This document shows positions 18,569 to 26,931 of a stretch of 64,000 nt of DNA, one piece after another. Below the pieces are notes generated by a model that saw only the letters and a list, made by a program, of their open reading frames with translations, was not told the DNA's origin and searched no databases. The DNA lies in the NCBI GenBank assembly GCA_965661545.1, contig CBFIEF010000010.1, positions 25,614 to 89,613 on the forward strand, given 5' to 3'. The stretch comes from UBA7985 sp965661545. Its GTDB lineage: Bacteria > Pseudomonadota > Alphaproteobacteria > UBA7985. The position numbers were made by a program, and so were the translations under genes. Each line of letters opens with the position of its first letter. Positions within the stretch are counted from its first letter, which is position 1.

Positions 18569-19267
18569 ATGACAGTGGTACTGCGGCATCTGCTTGAGAT
18601 GCGAAACCTCCAATACCTGATGCCATTCTATGCGCTCGGTTGGGCTTTACTGGTGCTGAATTTCAGCCTGTGGCTGCTGCTCGCGATTGCTTGGGGATGC
18701 CTGCTGCAGTTTGTGTTCGAGTACGTGCTGCACCGCTTCGCCTATCACGGAACACCGCCGACCGATCAAACCGCTTTTTCTAAGCTCTATCGCACCCATA
18801 TCGCTCACCATGAGTTCCCAACCGATCCGCGTTTCTTTGCCGGTGATGCGCCTTGGTACGGTGTGCGGGTGGCGGGTCTGGTGGCGACGCTGCACGTCTT
18901 GGCCTTTTGGCCGTTTTTGGGCCTTGCCGGCGCGCTGTCGGCGGGGACATCCGTCACCTTTGTTGGCGGAATCAGTGCTTATCTGTTCTACGAGTACTGT
19001 CACACGCTCGCTCACCTATCGGTTCGCAAAGGCCATTTCGGGCGCTGGGTGACACGGACACACCTTGCACACCATTTCCAAGACCACCACGCGACGTTTC
19101 ACGTCAGCGCCGGAATGGGATGGATTGATTGGGTGCTGGGGACGGCGTTTGATAAGCAGCAAGCCAAAGAACGCTTTGACCCGGAAACGAACGCCAGCTT
19201 GGGCATGCCAAAGGATGATCCGCGTCTGGTCTCCGCCCGGCAAGAGTTAGGGTTGGACCGCTCCTAG
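18569..19267 (+). CDS. Fatty acid hydroxylase / sterol desaturase family membrane protein
   Basis: The 232-residue membrane di-iron enzyme has the histidine boxes of the fatty acid hydroxylase family: HRFAYH, HIAHH, HTLAH and HLAHHFQDHH, between hydrophobic helices. Members hydroxylate fatty acids, sterols or carotenoids with O2. The ATG at 18569 is the first after the divergent amidase gene ends; the open frame extends 290 codons further upstream but there it is antisense to the amidase and not protein-like. The nearby rhodopsin raises the possibility of a carotenoid or retinal role, but the sequence looks more like FA2H-type lipid hydroxylases. Confidence 0.85.
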   Translation: MTVVLRHLLEMRNLQYLMPFYALGWALLVLNFSLWLLLAIAWGCLLQFVFEYVLHRFAYHGTPPTDQTAFSKLYRTHIAHHEFPTDPRFFAGDAPWYGVRVAGLVATLHVLAFWPFLGLAGALSAGTSVTFVGGISAYLFYEYCHTLAHLSVRKGHFGRWVTRTHLAHHFQDHHATFHVSAGMGWIDWVLGTAFDKQQAKERFDPETNASLGMPKDDPRLVSARQELGLDRS

Positions 19268-19279
19268 CCCCAAAACGCG

Positions 19280-19861
19280 TTAGTCCATCACCATGGTAAA
19301 CTGCGCCAGCAACCCGAAAATTGCGTCTTCGTCCAGTCCGCTCGGAACGTCAAACAGCGCCTGACGCTCTGTCACCCTTGTCGGTGCCAGTAAGGTCTCA
19401 ACGATGTGGTAATAGCCACGCTCGGTATAGTCATCGAACAGGATGCGCGTGCCGGGCTTGGCATTGAGTAAGCACGTCAGAAAACAAGCCACGCGAAAAC
19501 GCCCGTCAACAAGCACCAATTGCGGATCAAAACCGTCCTGCCACGGACCAGCCAGATAAGCAGGGATGTGCTCTCGCTGCTCGTAGGACTTGGGAAAGCC
19601 CCAATTCCCAACCGGCCCAAGATCTACATGCAGCAACGTTGTCCGCACCTGCGCCGCTGGGTCTAATTCAGCCCAAACGCGGTCTCTCCATTCCAGCGCT
19701 GTATCAACGGCCTGCACCTGTGCCCGGGTGGTTCGTGCGACCGCCAGAGTGGATTGCCCCATCCCGTATTCGCCATAGCGCTCCACACCCGCCAGTGCCT
19801 CTCGGAACATGCTGTCGTGCCCGTCAAACAGTTGCGCTTGGGTGGGTGAAATCGGGGTCAT
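19280..19861 (-). CDS. Hypothetical protein, class I methyltransferase-like
   Basis: The 193-residue protein has no signal peptide or membrane segment. Features resembling a small SAM-methyltransferase fold are EYGMGQSTLAVA (possible motif I, about residues 31-42), a VDTALEW segment (motif II position) and LVLVDGRFRVACFL (strand 4/5 position). The DGRFRVAC motif is shared by a group of uncharacterised proteins in marine alphaproteobacteria, as far as I recall. Catalysis is not assured. It ends 12 nt from the convergent hydroxylase gene and has its own strand-unit with no clear partner. Confidence 0.55.
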   Translation of the reverse strand: MTPISPTQAQLFDGHDSMFREALAGVERYGEYGMGQSTLAVARTTRAQVQAVDTALEWRDRVWAELDPAAQVRTTLLHVDLGPVGNWGFPKSYEQREHIPAYLAGPWQDGFDPQLVLVDGRFRVACFLTCLLNAKPGTRILFDDYTERGYYHIVETLLAPTRVTERQALFDVPSGLDEDAIFGLLAQFTMVMD

Positions 19862-19960
19862 GCTGAGGGCTCCTGCTGTTCTGGTCCCGAATGGTCACGG
19901 GCGATCGACACGAAGCTACCGCATCCTTGCCGCGTCGTCCCCCACTCCCGCCCGCTTCTG

Positions 19961-20000
19961 AAAAAGAAAAAGCCCGGCCCCCATGATGGGAGCCGGGCTC
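19961..20000 (-). terminator. Rho-independent terminator of the proteorhodopsin gene
   Basis: AGCCCGGC (19971-19978) and GCCGGGCT (19992-19999) form a GC-rich stem; CCC/GGG can extend it. Read on the minus strand it is followed by TTTTCTTTTT. It lies 26 nt after the rhodopsin stop, so the rhodopsin transcript is probably monocistronic. Confidence 0.9.
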
Positions 20001-20025
20001 TTATAAGGCGGAAAGAAGCTAGCGC

Positions 20026-20733
20026 TTAAGCGCGGCTTTCGTCCGAAGTCGCAGCAGCCCAGATAACTACACCGAATGCGATCTTGTTTACAAAGTCTGC
20101 GAGGTTGTAAATCAGGTTCAACGTGCCATCGCCCTCGAGCATGCCCGCGTAACCCAAAATGTAACCAAGTGGGTAAATCGCCCAACCGACCGTTACAATC
20201 CAACGCAATGCGTTGAACGCGGACTTGGACGCTTTGGTTCCCTCAGAAGAGTTGATCTTGGATGCTTCACCCGCGAAGATTTCGTAGATGATGTATACCC
20301 AAGCTGCCGTACCGACGATGAAACCGCCCCAAAGCAGACCACCGTTGGCAATGTTGGTTTCACCAATGAAACCTGCCAGCAGCATCACTACGGAAGCAAT
20401 TAACAAACGCCAGAACAGAGAAGCGCCAACGACAGCAATAGCAGTCAGAATCAAGTAGAACTCGACGATCTGCAACGGAACTGTCAGCAACCAATCAACG
20501 TAACGGAAGACAGTCGGGCTCTCGCCGGTATCGACCCACACACCACGCATATAGAAATAGTGCAGTGCAGCGATACCCGTTACCATTGCGGCAACAGTCA
20601 GGGATGTCTTCCACTTGCCGACCGCGCGATCACGCTCGACAAAGAAGAAATAGGTAGCCGCAAGCATGGCGGCGGAAATAATCCAAAAAGATACGCCAAC
20701 TGGGTCGCTGGGATCTAAGCCTGTTTTCTCCAT
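20026..20733 (-). CDS. Proteorhodopsin, light-driven proton pump, blue-tuned
   Basis: The 235-residue seven-helix protein is a proteorhodopsin. In helix C the motif is Asp80, Thr84 and Glu91 (proton acceptor, motif Thr, proton donor, equivalent to D97/T101/E108 of green proteorhodopsin). Position 88, equivalent to the spectral-tuning residue 105, is Gln, which gives blue absorption in the known family. His58 matches His75, and the retinal Schiff-base lysine is Lys217 (DFVNKIAFG). The start at 20733 has a strong AAGGAGG site 7 nt upstream (20741-20747). A retinal-forming blh or crt cluster is not in the window. Codon use is of the highly expressed kind. Confidence 0.97.
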   Translation of the reverse strand: MEKTGLDPSDPVGVSFWIISAAMLAATYFFFVERDRAVGKWKTSLTVAAMVTGIAALHYFYMRGVWVDTGESPTVFRYVDWLLTVPLQIVEFYLILTAIAVVGASLFWRLLIASVVMLLAGFIGETNIANGGLLWGGFIVGTAAWVYIIYEIFAGEASKINSSEGTKASKSAFNALRWIVTVGWAIYPLGYILGYAGMLEGDGTLNLIYNLADFVNKIAFGVVIWAAATSDESRA

Positions 20734-21068
20734 TACTGGACCTCCTTCAAAAAACATGCGCGAGTGAAACTGAAGTATTCCTACACTTTGGCAATACGTC
20801 AGAGCCAAATAATCGACGATTTTTCGATATTTTCGTCTCTAAACAGTGTTTCTGTTACTTTTTTGAGACATATTTCTATCAATATGCTTAACCATTATAC
20901 ATTCCAAGAAACGAATGCTTTTCAAATATTCCTATATGCGCAAATAATGATGCGCTCAAATTCGAAGCGATTTTATGCGCTATTTGGGGTCCGGAAACAG
21001 ACGGAAAGCGCAGGAACGATGCGCCAGAACCTTTGGCGCATTCCATCGGCTCTCATCGTCGATTTGCC
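20734..21068. other. AT-rich upstream region of proteorhodopsin
   Basis: About 335 bases, distinctly AT-rich compared with the rest of the window (runs such as TTTTTTGAGAC and CTTAACCATTATAC). It contains the rhodopsin ribosome-binding site and presumably its promoter, plus the 20787-20809 palindrome. A plus-strand frame at 20764-21090 has no ribosome-binding site or family resemblance and is not called. Confidence 0.5.
20787..20809. promoter_or_regulatory. Interrupted palindrome upstream of proteorhodopsin
   Basis: TTTGGC and GCCAAA form a perfect 6-base inverted repeat with an 11-base spacer, 54-76 bases upstream of the rhodopsin start codon, in otherwise AT-rich sequence. The spacing places half-sites on the same DNA face about 17 bases apart, as for a dimeric regulator. 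No regulator is encoded beside it. Confidence 0.35.
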
Positions 21069-21266
21069 TCAACGGAAGTACAGCGCGTAAATCATCCCGA
21101 CGACGCATAGACATAGAATTGTCGTTGCAAATCCAAGGATGGAACCAATTCGCGCAAATGGCCCCCGCTCACGCTCAAGCTCGTATTTGAGGTATTGGTT
21201 GTTCGTGTGTGTGGTTTTTGGAGTTTGATCATCGTAGGTCGAGTAAGACCACTGTGGCTTGTTCAT
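21069..21266 (-). CDS. Small single-pass membrane protein, hypothetical
   Basis: A 65-codon frame encodes a hydrophilic N-terminal half (MNKPQWSYSTYDDQ, then KYELERERGPFARIG) and one C-terminal transmembrane helix (GFATTILCLCVVGMIYALYF). The amino-acid composition is protein-like, but the upstream sequence lacks a clear Shine-Dalgarno site. It lies 335 nt upstream of the rhodopsin gene on the same strand. Not recognised. Confidence 0.4.
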   Translation of the reverse strand: MNKPQWSYSTYDDQTPKTTHTNNQYLKYELERERGPFARIGSILGFATTILCLCVVGMIYALYFR

Positions 21267-21404
21267 GGCTCAAATAATTCAGTCGTTAAAAACGCCCAAA
21301 TATCGATGGCCTACATACTATTTAGCTATAAACTTACACATTATGGAGCCCAAATGCGTCGGCACGGCTCATTATTGCGAAATAACCGCTGCGAACAAAA
21401 TATG

Positions 21405-21428
21405 TGAGGTCGATAAAATACGACCTCA
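21405..21428 (-). terminator. Second hairpin downstream of flavoprotein gene
   Basis: TGAGGTCG (21405-21412) and CGACCTCA (21421-21428) form a perfect 8-base stem with an 8-base AT loop. On the minus strand it is followed by CATATTTTG. With the hairpin at 21444-21465 it forms a tandem terminator for the flavoprotein gene. Confidence 0.5.
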
Positions 21429-21443
21429 GGGAGTTAATAGATT

Positions 21444-21465
21444 CGGCTTCGTCAATCAGAAGCCG
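21444..21465 (-). terminator. First hairpin downstream of flavoprotein gene
   Basis: CGGCTTC (21444-21450) and GAAGCCG (21459-21465) form a perfect 7-base stem with an 8-base loop, 5 nt after the flavoprotein stop codon. The sequence following it on the minus strand (AATCTATTAAC) is AT-rich but not a T run. Confidence 0.5.
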
Positions 21466-21470
21466 CATCC

Positions 21471-22832
21471 CTACTGCCAGCGAACCTCTTGCCGTGTCAG
21501 TTCTTTTTGGATCGCGGGCATGTCCGGCACCTCAAACGACCAGTTGTGCTTGATTGATAGGGCCGCAGCGATCCCGGCGCCCTGCCCCGAGACAGCACAG
21601 CACGCCATATTGCGCGTCGCGGCGTGAGCGACCTTGTCGCCCCCAGTTGACCGCCCCGCGACCAGCAGGTTTTCCACGCCCTTGGGTACCATCGACAAAA
21701 AGGGAACGTGCATATAGCGGCCTGTGGTGGGCAAAATCAGGATACCGTAGCCGTCGATGAACTCGGGATAGATGCCAACGCTATCCTCAAACCGGCCTTC
21801 GTGGCGAACGTCATCTTCGGTCATGTTATAGAGCGCATCAATCTTGCGGGTGTCCCGAATGCCAATGCTCATCCCAAAATTCCGCAGGCGCGCGCCTGAG
21901 CAACCCGGCGTGTAGCGCTTGAGAGCCTCGATGGCTAACATCGCCTGCCGACGTCCTTCGATTTCCCACTCTGTCAGGCTGTCCGGATCCGTCCCATCAA
22001 CGCCCGCTAAGTGGACCAGGTTCATGTAGGTCATCTCGCCACTGTCGTGCACAGCGCCCCATGTCCCGGCGATGGTGTTCAAGTGTGCCGGGATCAGGCC
22101 GTCCTTGATGGCTTGTTCAAAGGGTTTGCCCAGGTAGGGCGAAAACATCTCGTCTTCTTTGCCCGAGGTTTCAATCTGCCACTCCCCGCTCGACCAACTG
22201 CCGTAGGTCGATGGGTTCTCTCGGATTCCGTCCATAAACTTCTGTTTATCGACGCCCGCCATATGGAACATCACCGAAGCAGCCTGAAGCTCTTCGACCG
22301 GCGTGGATTTCATTGGCGCACCGGCGCGCAAGGCGACATCTGCATCACCGGTCGCGTCGATCACCCGCTTGGCCAAGATCGCTTCCCGCCCCGCTTTGCT
22401 CTCAACAATCACACCGGTGATGGTGCGGCCTTCCATGATGGGCGCTACAAACTGGCGGTGGAGCATAGGATGGATCCCGGCTTCGAGGACCAAGTTATCA
22501 GCAACGAGCTTGAAACCTTCTGAATCCAATTCATACGACAGAGACTGGCTTTCCGGCACAGCCGCGCCTGCTGCTTTAGCGCGTTCCTCGAACTCCCAGC
22601 CAATACCGCCTGCTTCAACGGTTTGCTCATGGCGGTACCAGGCGAAGCCCTCAACGCCCACGACAGTGATATTGCCGCCAAAACAGCCAAAACGCTCGAG
22701 CAAGGTCACGCTGACCCCAGTGCGGGCCGCTGCTAAAGCTGCTGCAAGTCCGCCGGGACCGGAGCCGACGACCAAGACATCCGTTTGATGAACAACCGGC
22801 GTCTGCCGGGGAGGTTCTTGGACCGTAATCAT
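21471..22832 (-). CDS. FAD-dependent oxidoreductase (FAD_oxidored family), paralogue of 12124-13428
   Basis: The 453-residue protein begins with MITVQEPPRQ and an FAD-binding motif (VLVVGSGPGGLAAALAAA, about residues 19-36), followed by ERFGCFGGNITVVGVEG and a VIDATGDADVALRAGA segment; the C-terminus has NLLVAGRSTGGDKVAHAATRNMACC. It belongs to the same family as the flavoprotein at 12124. The start at 22832 is chosen because the upstream in-frame extension to 23021 is not protein-like. It is divergent from the oligopeptide importer, so it may process an imported compound, but no reaction can be assigned. Confidence 0.82.
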   Translation of the reverse strand: MITVQEPPRQTPVVHQTDVLVVGSGPGGLAAALAAARTGVSVTLLERFGCFGGNITVVGVEGFAWYRHEQTVEAGGIGWEFEERAKAAGAAVPESQSLSYELDSEGFKLVADNLVLEAGIHPMLHRQFVAPIMEGRTITGVIVESKAGREAILAKRVIDATGDADVALRAGAPMKSTPVEELQAASVMFHMAGVDKQKFMDGIRENPSTYGSWSSGEWQIETSGKEDEMFSPYLGKPFEQAIKDGLIPAHLNTIAGTWGAVHDSGEMTYMNLVHLAGVDGTDPDSLTEWEIEGRRQAMLAIEALKRYTPGCSGARLRNFGMSIGIRDTRKIDALYNMTEDDVRHEGRFEDSVGIYPEFIDGYGILILPTTGRYMHVPFLSMVPKGVENLLVAGRSTGGDKVAHAATRNMACCAVSGQGAGIAAALSIKHNWSFEVPDMPAIQKELTRQEVRWQ

Positions 22833-23304
22833 GGTGGATCTCTTTGCCCGAGTTGAAAAGTCAGGGCGCAAAGAAGCACGGATAATGGCGCAAGAATAGT
22901 CTCCGATGGCAGGCGAAACAAATTCCTTCTGACGTCGGATTCGCGCTTGTTTGCACGCCGCGATAACGATCTGACCGGCAAAAAGCGAGCTTAACGCCCC
23001 GTCGCTCATGAACACAGGCATTCGAAAATCAGCCTAAATGGATATTCACTTTGTTCACGTTTTTTAGGACGAATTCCTTGTTCAAATAGCAGGAATGCGT
23101 TTATGTAATATTTGCTGAATGGAATGTCACTTTCGTTGCGACAGGCTTCACAGAATGCCGCGCGCGCTTTCAAAGGACCGTAAAGGCCAGTAAGCGCGCT
23201 CGATGTGGCCTCTTGCCGACATACCTCGCCAGCAAACAGAAGCGCGGTCCGCTGAAGTTGGGAGACTGGATCTGCTTCTGCAGACGGTAAAGAAGGAGGA
23301 AACC
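22833..23304. other. Divergent intergenic region before the peptide importer
   Basis: The 472 bases separate the flavoprotein and the binding-protein gene. A possible plus-strand promoter is TTGTTC (23078-23083) with TATGTA (23102-23107) at 18-base spacing, which would give a leader of about 190 bases. Candidate upstream starts of both flanking reading frames extend into it, but neither has a ribosome-binding site. No RNA gene is recognised. Confidence 0.3.
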
Positions 23305-24912
23305 GTGAAACAACAACAATATCTTGAGCAACAAGCAAAGATGCTCACCGAGGGTTTGATCGATCGCCGTAAGTTCGTCATGGGCGCACTTGCAGCGGGT
23401 ATCGCGCTGCCGACCGCTTTGGGTCTGGCGCAAACCGCTATGGCTGCAACGCCGAAGAAAGGTGGCCGCCTGCGCTGGGGTAACTCAGCCGCGGATTCCA
23501 ACGATTCACTCGATCCCGCTACGTGGCTGAGCTCATTCATGATGGCGACAGGTTGGCTTAGCGCTAACGGTCTGACCGAAGTGGGTCCGGATGGTCAACT
23601 GATCCCCGAGCTGGCTGAATCCATTGAATCCGACGACGCGAAGACGTGGATGTTCCGTCTGCGCAAAGGCGTTGAGTTCCACAACGGTAAGACGCTGACG
23701 CCTGAAGATATCATGGCGAACTTCGCTTACCATATGGCTGAAGACAGCACCTCGGCGGCAAAAGGCCTGTTGAGCGGAATTGCGGACATCCGCAAGGATG
23801 GCGATAACAACGTTGTATTCGAGCTTGCTGGCGCGAATGCTGACTTCCCATTTGTTCTTTCTGATTACCACTTGGTTATTCGTCCATCCGAAGCGGACGG
23901 CAGCCTGAACACGGCCAGCGGCCTGGGTACCGGTGGCTACGTTCTCCAAGAGTTCGTACCGGGGGTTCGCACATTTGCAACCCGCAACCCGAACTACTGG
24001 AAAGAAGGCCGCGCGCACTTCGACGAAGTGGAGATGATTGGCCTGAACGACGATGTTGCCCGTCAGACCGCTCTGATCAACGGCGATATCGATCACATGA
24101 ACGGCTTGGCGCCGACCAACATTCCGCTGATTGACCGCATCCCAAGCTTGGAAGTGGTTGAGGCCGCAGGCTTCGCGCACACCACCATTCCAATGCGGGT
24201 AAACGCGGATCCGTTCGGCAACAACGATCTGCGGATGGCGCTCAAGCTGTCGATTAACCGTCAGGAGATCATGGACAAGCTGCTGCTGGGTCACGGTACC
24301 CTCGGTAATGACCACCCGATTTCCCCGGCGCACCGTTACCACAACGGCGACCTGCCGCAGCGCGAGTTCGATCCAGAGCTGGCGGCCTTCCACTACAAGA
24401 AGTCCGGTCACAGCGGTACGCTTGAGCTTTCAACCTCCGAGACCCCGGGTCCGGGTTCAACGGATATGGCAAACCTGTTCGCGGCATCAGCGGCGCAGGC
24501 TGGCATTGACGTCAAGGTGATTAAAGAGCCTGAGGATGGTTACTGGTCCAACGTTTGGAACAAGAAGGCATTCTCCGTATCGGCTTGGAGTGGTCGTCCG
24601 ACAGAAGATTGGATGTTCTCTGCAGCTTACACCGCAGACACCGAGTGGAATGAGACCGCTTGGACCTCTGGTGACGCAGCAGATCGCTTCAACGAAGTGG
24701 TGGTAGCAGCCCGTTCTGAGCTGGACGACAACAACCGCCGCGCAATGTACTACGAAGCGCAGCAGATTATCGCTGACGACGGTGGTGCGATTGTTCCAAT
24801 CTTTACCAACAACATTCACGCCTCTTCCACCGCGTTGGGGCATGAAGAGACCATTGGCGGTAACTGGGAAAACGACGGCGCGCGCATGGGCGAGCGTTGG
24901 TGGTTCGCTTAA
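23305..24912 (+). CDS. Oligopeptide/dipeptide ABC transporter substrate-binding protein, Tat-exported
   Basis: The 535-residue periplasmic protein belongs to SBP family 5 (DppA/OppA). The GTG at 23305 is chosen from the AAGGAGG site 5 nt upstream. The N-terminus has a twin-arginine signal (IDRRKFVMGALAAG) ending near ATAMA, so export is by the Tat pathway, which is uncommon but known in this family. The mature part has the family motif TWMFRLRKGVEFHNGKTLTP. It binds peptides or a similar solute and delivers it to the permeases encoded downstream. A hairpin lies between this gene and the permease genes. Confidence 0.92.
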   Translation: MKQQQYLEQQAKMLTEGLIDRRKFVMGALAAGIALPTALGLAQTAMAATPKKGGRLRWGNSAADSNDSLDPATWLSSFMMATGWLSANGLTEVGPDGQLIPELAESIESDDAKTWMFRLRKGVEFHNGKTLTPEDIMANFAYHMAEDSTSAAKGLLSGIADIRKDGDNNVVFELAGANADFPFVLSDYHLVIRPSEADGSLNTASGLGTGGYVLQEFVPGVRTFATRNPNYWKEGRAHFDEVEMIGLNDDVARQTALINGDIDHMNGLAPTNIPLIDRIPSLEVVEAAGFAHTTIPMRVNADPFGNNDLRMALKLSINRQEIMDKLLLGHGTLGNDHPISPAHRYHNGDLPQREFDPELAAFHYKKSGHSGTLELSTSETPGPGSTDMANLFAASAAQAGIDVKVIKEPEDGYWSNVWNKKAFSVSAWSGRPTEDWMFSAAYTADTEWNETAWTSGDAADRFNEVVVAARSELDDNNRRAMYYEAQQIIADDGGAIVPIFTNNIHASSTALGHEETIGGNWENDGARMGERWWFA

Positions 24913-24945
24913 GAACCCTCTCAATCCGTCACAGGACACAGTGCA

Positions 24946-24975
24946 ATACGGGCCTCGCAGGAGGCCCGTATTTCT
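24946..24975 (+). terminator. Intra-operon terminator/attenuator after binding-protein gene
   Basis: ATACGGGCCT (24946-24955) and AGGCCCGTAT (24962-24971) form a perfect 10-base stem with a 6-base loop, followed by TTTCT. It lies 33 nt after the binding-protein stop and 54 nt before the permease start. Partial read-through would give excess binding protein. Confidence 0.85.
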
Positions 24976-25024
24976 GTCCCTGACACCGGTTTAATGCTTC
25001 TCCTAAGCAAAGGGAGCTCCTTCA

Positions 25025-25996
25025 TTGTTACGGCTGTTGGAAGTCATTGGTAAGCGTCTCCTTCTGGGTTTCGTGACACTGTTCATTGTCTCGCTGCTGA
25101 TCTTCAGCGCGATTTCCCTTCTGCCGGGCGACTTCGCCCAGGCGGTTCTGGGGCAATCAGCGACCGAAGAAACTCTGGCGGCATTCCGCAGCGGCTTGGG
25201 CTTGGATAAGCCCCTGATATCTCGCTATTTCGACTGGATAACCGGCGTGATGCGAGGCGATTTTGGCAGCTCGTTTTCGGGAAGAAACTCCTCGGGCTTT
25301 GATCTGTCCCGACCTGTGCTTGAAATCATGGCTCCGAAACTGAAGAACACGGTATTCCTTGCGCTGGTAACCGCTGCGGTCGCTGTACCGCTTGCGCTGA
25401 TCCTCGGCCTGCTCACCGCCCTGTTCCGCAACTCGATCTTTGATCGTGGCGCAAACGGTTTGACGCTCACAACGATTTCAGCGCCAGAATTCTTTCTCGC
25501 CTACATTCTCATCATCGCCTTTGGCGGCATGCTGCCGACCATCGCGAACGTAAAGCCGGACATGGGCGTTCTGGAGCGCTTGCGCCTGATCGCGCTTCCG
25601 ACGATCACGCTCACGCTGGTTATTGTCGCGCACCTGATGCGCATGACCCGCGCGGCCATCATCAACCTGCTGGCCAGCCCCTACATTGAAATGGCGCGCC
25701 TGTCCGGGGCCAGTCAGACTGAAATCATCTTCCGCCATGCCCTGCCCAACGCCTGGGCACCGATTGCGACCGTCATTGCGTTCAACCTTGCCTATCTGGT
25801 CGTAGGTGTGGTCGTGGTTGAGGTGGTCTTTACTTACGAGGGCATCGGCAAGTTGATGGTCGATTCAGTGGGCAGTCGTGACATCCCCGTGGTCCAAGCC
25901 TGCGCGCTGATTTTCGCAGCGACATACATCCTGCTGAACCTGCTGGCGGACCTTGTCGGCATCCTCACCAACCCTAGACTGTTGCACCCCCGATGA
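25025..25996 (+). CDS. Oligopeptide ABC transporter permease, DppB/OppB type
   Basis: The 323-residue inner-membrane protein has six predicted helices and the binding-protein-dependent permease loop (EMARLSGASQTEIIFRHALPNAW), which contacts the ATPase. The N-terminus LLEVIGKRLLLGFVTLFIVSLLIFSAI is typical of DppB. The start appears to be TTG at 25025 with GGGAG about 8 nt upstream; no ATG is available at the family start point. It overlaps the next permease gene by 4 nt (ATGA). Confidence 0.92.
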   Translation: MLRLLEVIGKRLLLGFVTLFIVSLLIFSAISLLPGDFAQAVLGQSATEETLAAFRSGLGLDKPLISRYFDWITGVMRGDFGSSFSGRNSSGFDLSRPVLEIMAPKLKNTVFLALVTAAVAVPLALILGLLTALFRNSIFDRGANGLTLTTISAPEFFLAYILIIAFGGMLPTIANVKPDMGVLERLRLIALPTITLTLVIVAHLMRMTRAAIINLLASPYIEMARLSGASQTEIIFRHALPNAWAPIATVIAFNLAYLVVGVVVVEVVFTYEGIGKLMVDSVGSRDIPVVQACALIFAATYILLNLLADLVGILTNPRLLHPR

Positions 25997-26931
25997 CAGA
26001 GACACAGAACCAAGCAGCGCCGTCTGCCTTGAACGAAACCGCCGCCGTGCGCCTGCGCCGCAGCCGGTTTGAACGCATCCGCATCCTGCTCAGCCGTGCG
26101 CCACTTACAGCGTGGTTTGGCATGATCGTTGTCTCCTTTTACGCCATAGCAGCGGTATTTGCGCCTTTGATCGCGCCCTATGGGGAGGCCGAAATCTTCG
26201 CAAAGGCTGATGACATCTGGTCCAGCGCGCACTGGCTCGGCACCGATCAAATTGGCCGCGACGTGCTCACCCGCCTGCTGTACGGCGCTCGAAATACCGT
26301 TGGTATTGCATTGGGAACAACGACGCTGTCCTTCTTGATTGGGGGTGGATTGGGTCTGATTGCAGCGATTGACCGCGGCTGGATCGATCAAGTCTTCAGC
26401 CGGGGGATCGACGTTCTCATGGCCATTCCAAGCCTGATCTTTGCACTGATGCTTCTGGCGATTTTTGACTCATCGATCATTGGCCTGATTCTGATCATCG
26501 GCGTGCTGGATGCAACGCGTGTGTTCCGTCTGACGCGGTCAGTGTCGCTGAATATCGTGGTGATGGACTATGTCGAGGCGGCGCGCTTGCGGGGCGAGAA
26601 CATGGGATGGATCATGACACGCGAGATCTTGCCGAACATCCTGCCGCCCTTGATCGCAGAGTTCGGCCTACGGTTCATTTTTGTTTTTCTGACCATCGCC
26701 GCGCTGAGCTTCCTCGGCATGGGCGTCCAGCCGCCAACGGCAGACTGGGGTTCGATGGTGCGCGAGAACGCAAAGTGGATCACCTACGTCCCCTATTTCC
26801 CTTTCCCAGATGCCATGTACTACGCGCTCAAGCCCTTGTTGCCCGCGGGTTGCATTGCTCTGTTAACCATCGCAGTGAACTTCATCGTTGATTGGTTCCT
26901 GCACGAAACCAGTGGTTTGCGTGATGTCTGA
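25993..26931 (+). CDS. Oligopeptide ABC transporter permease, DppC/OppC type
   Basis: The 312-residue inner-membrane permease has the N-terminal OppC-type helix and six transmembrane segments. The EAA-like loop is EAARLRGENMGWIMTREILPN, and GADTIGRD-type periplasmic motif is seen as LGTDQIGRDVLTRLLYGAR. It forms the channel with the preceding gene product. It overlaps the ATPase gene by 8 nt. Confidence 0.93.
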   Translation: MTETQNQAAPSALNETAAVRLRRSRFERIRILLSRAPLTAWFGMIVVSFYAIAAVFAPLIAPYGEAEIFAKADDIWSSAHWLGTDQIGRDVLTRLLYGARNTVGIALGTTTLSFLIGGGLGLIAAIDRGWIDQVFSRGIDVLMAIPSLIFALMLLAIFDSSIIGLILIIGVLDATRVFRLTRSVSLNIVVMDYVEAARLRGENMGWIMTREILPNILPPLIAEFGLRFIFVFLTIAALSFLGMGVQPPTADWGSMVRENAKWITYVPYFPFPDAMYYALKPLLPAGCIALLTIAVNFIVDWFLHETSGLRDV

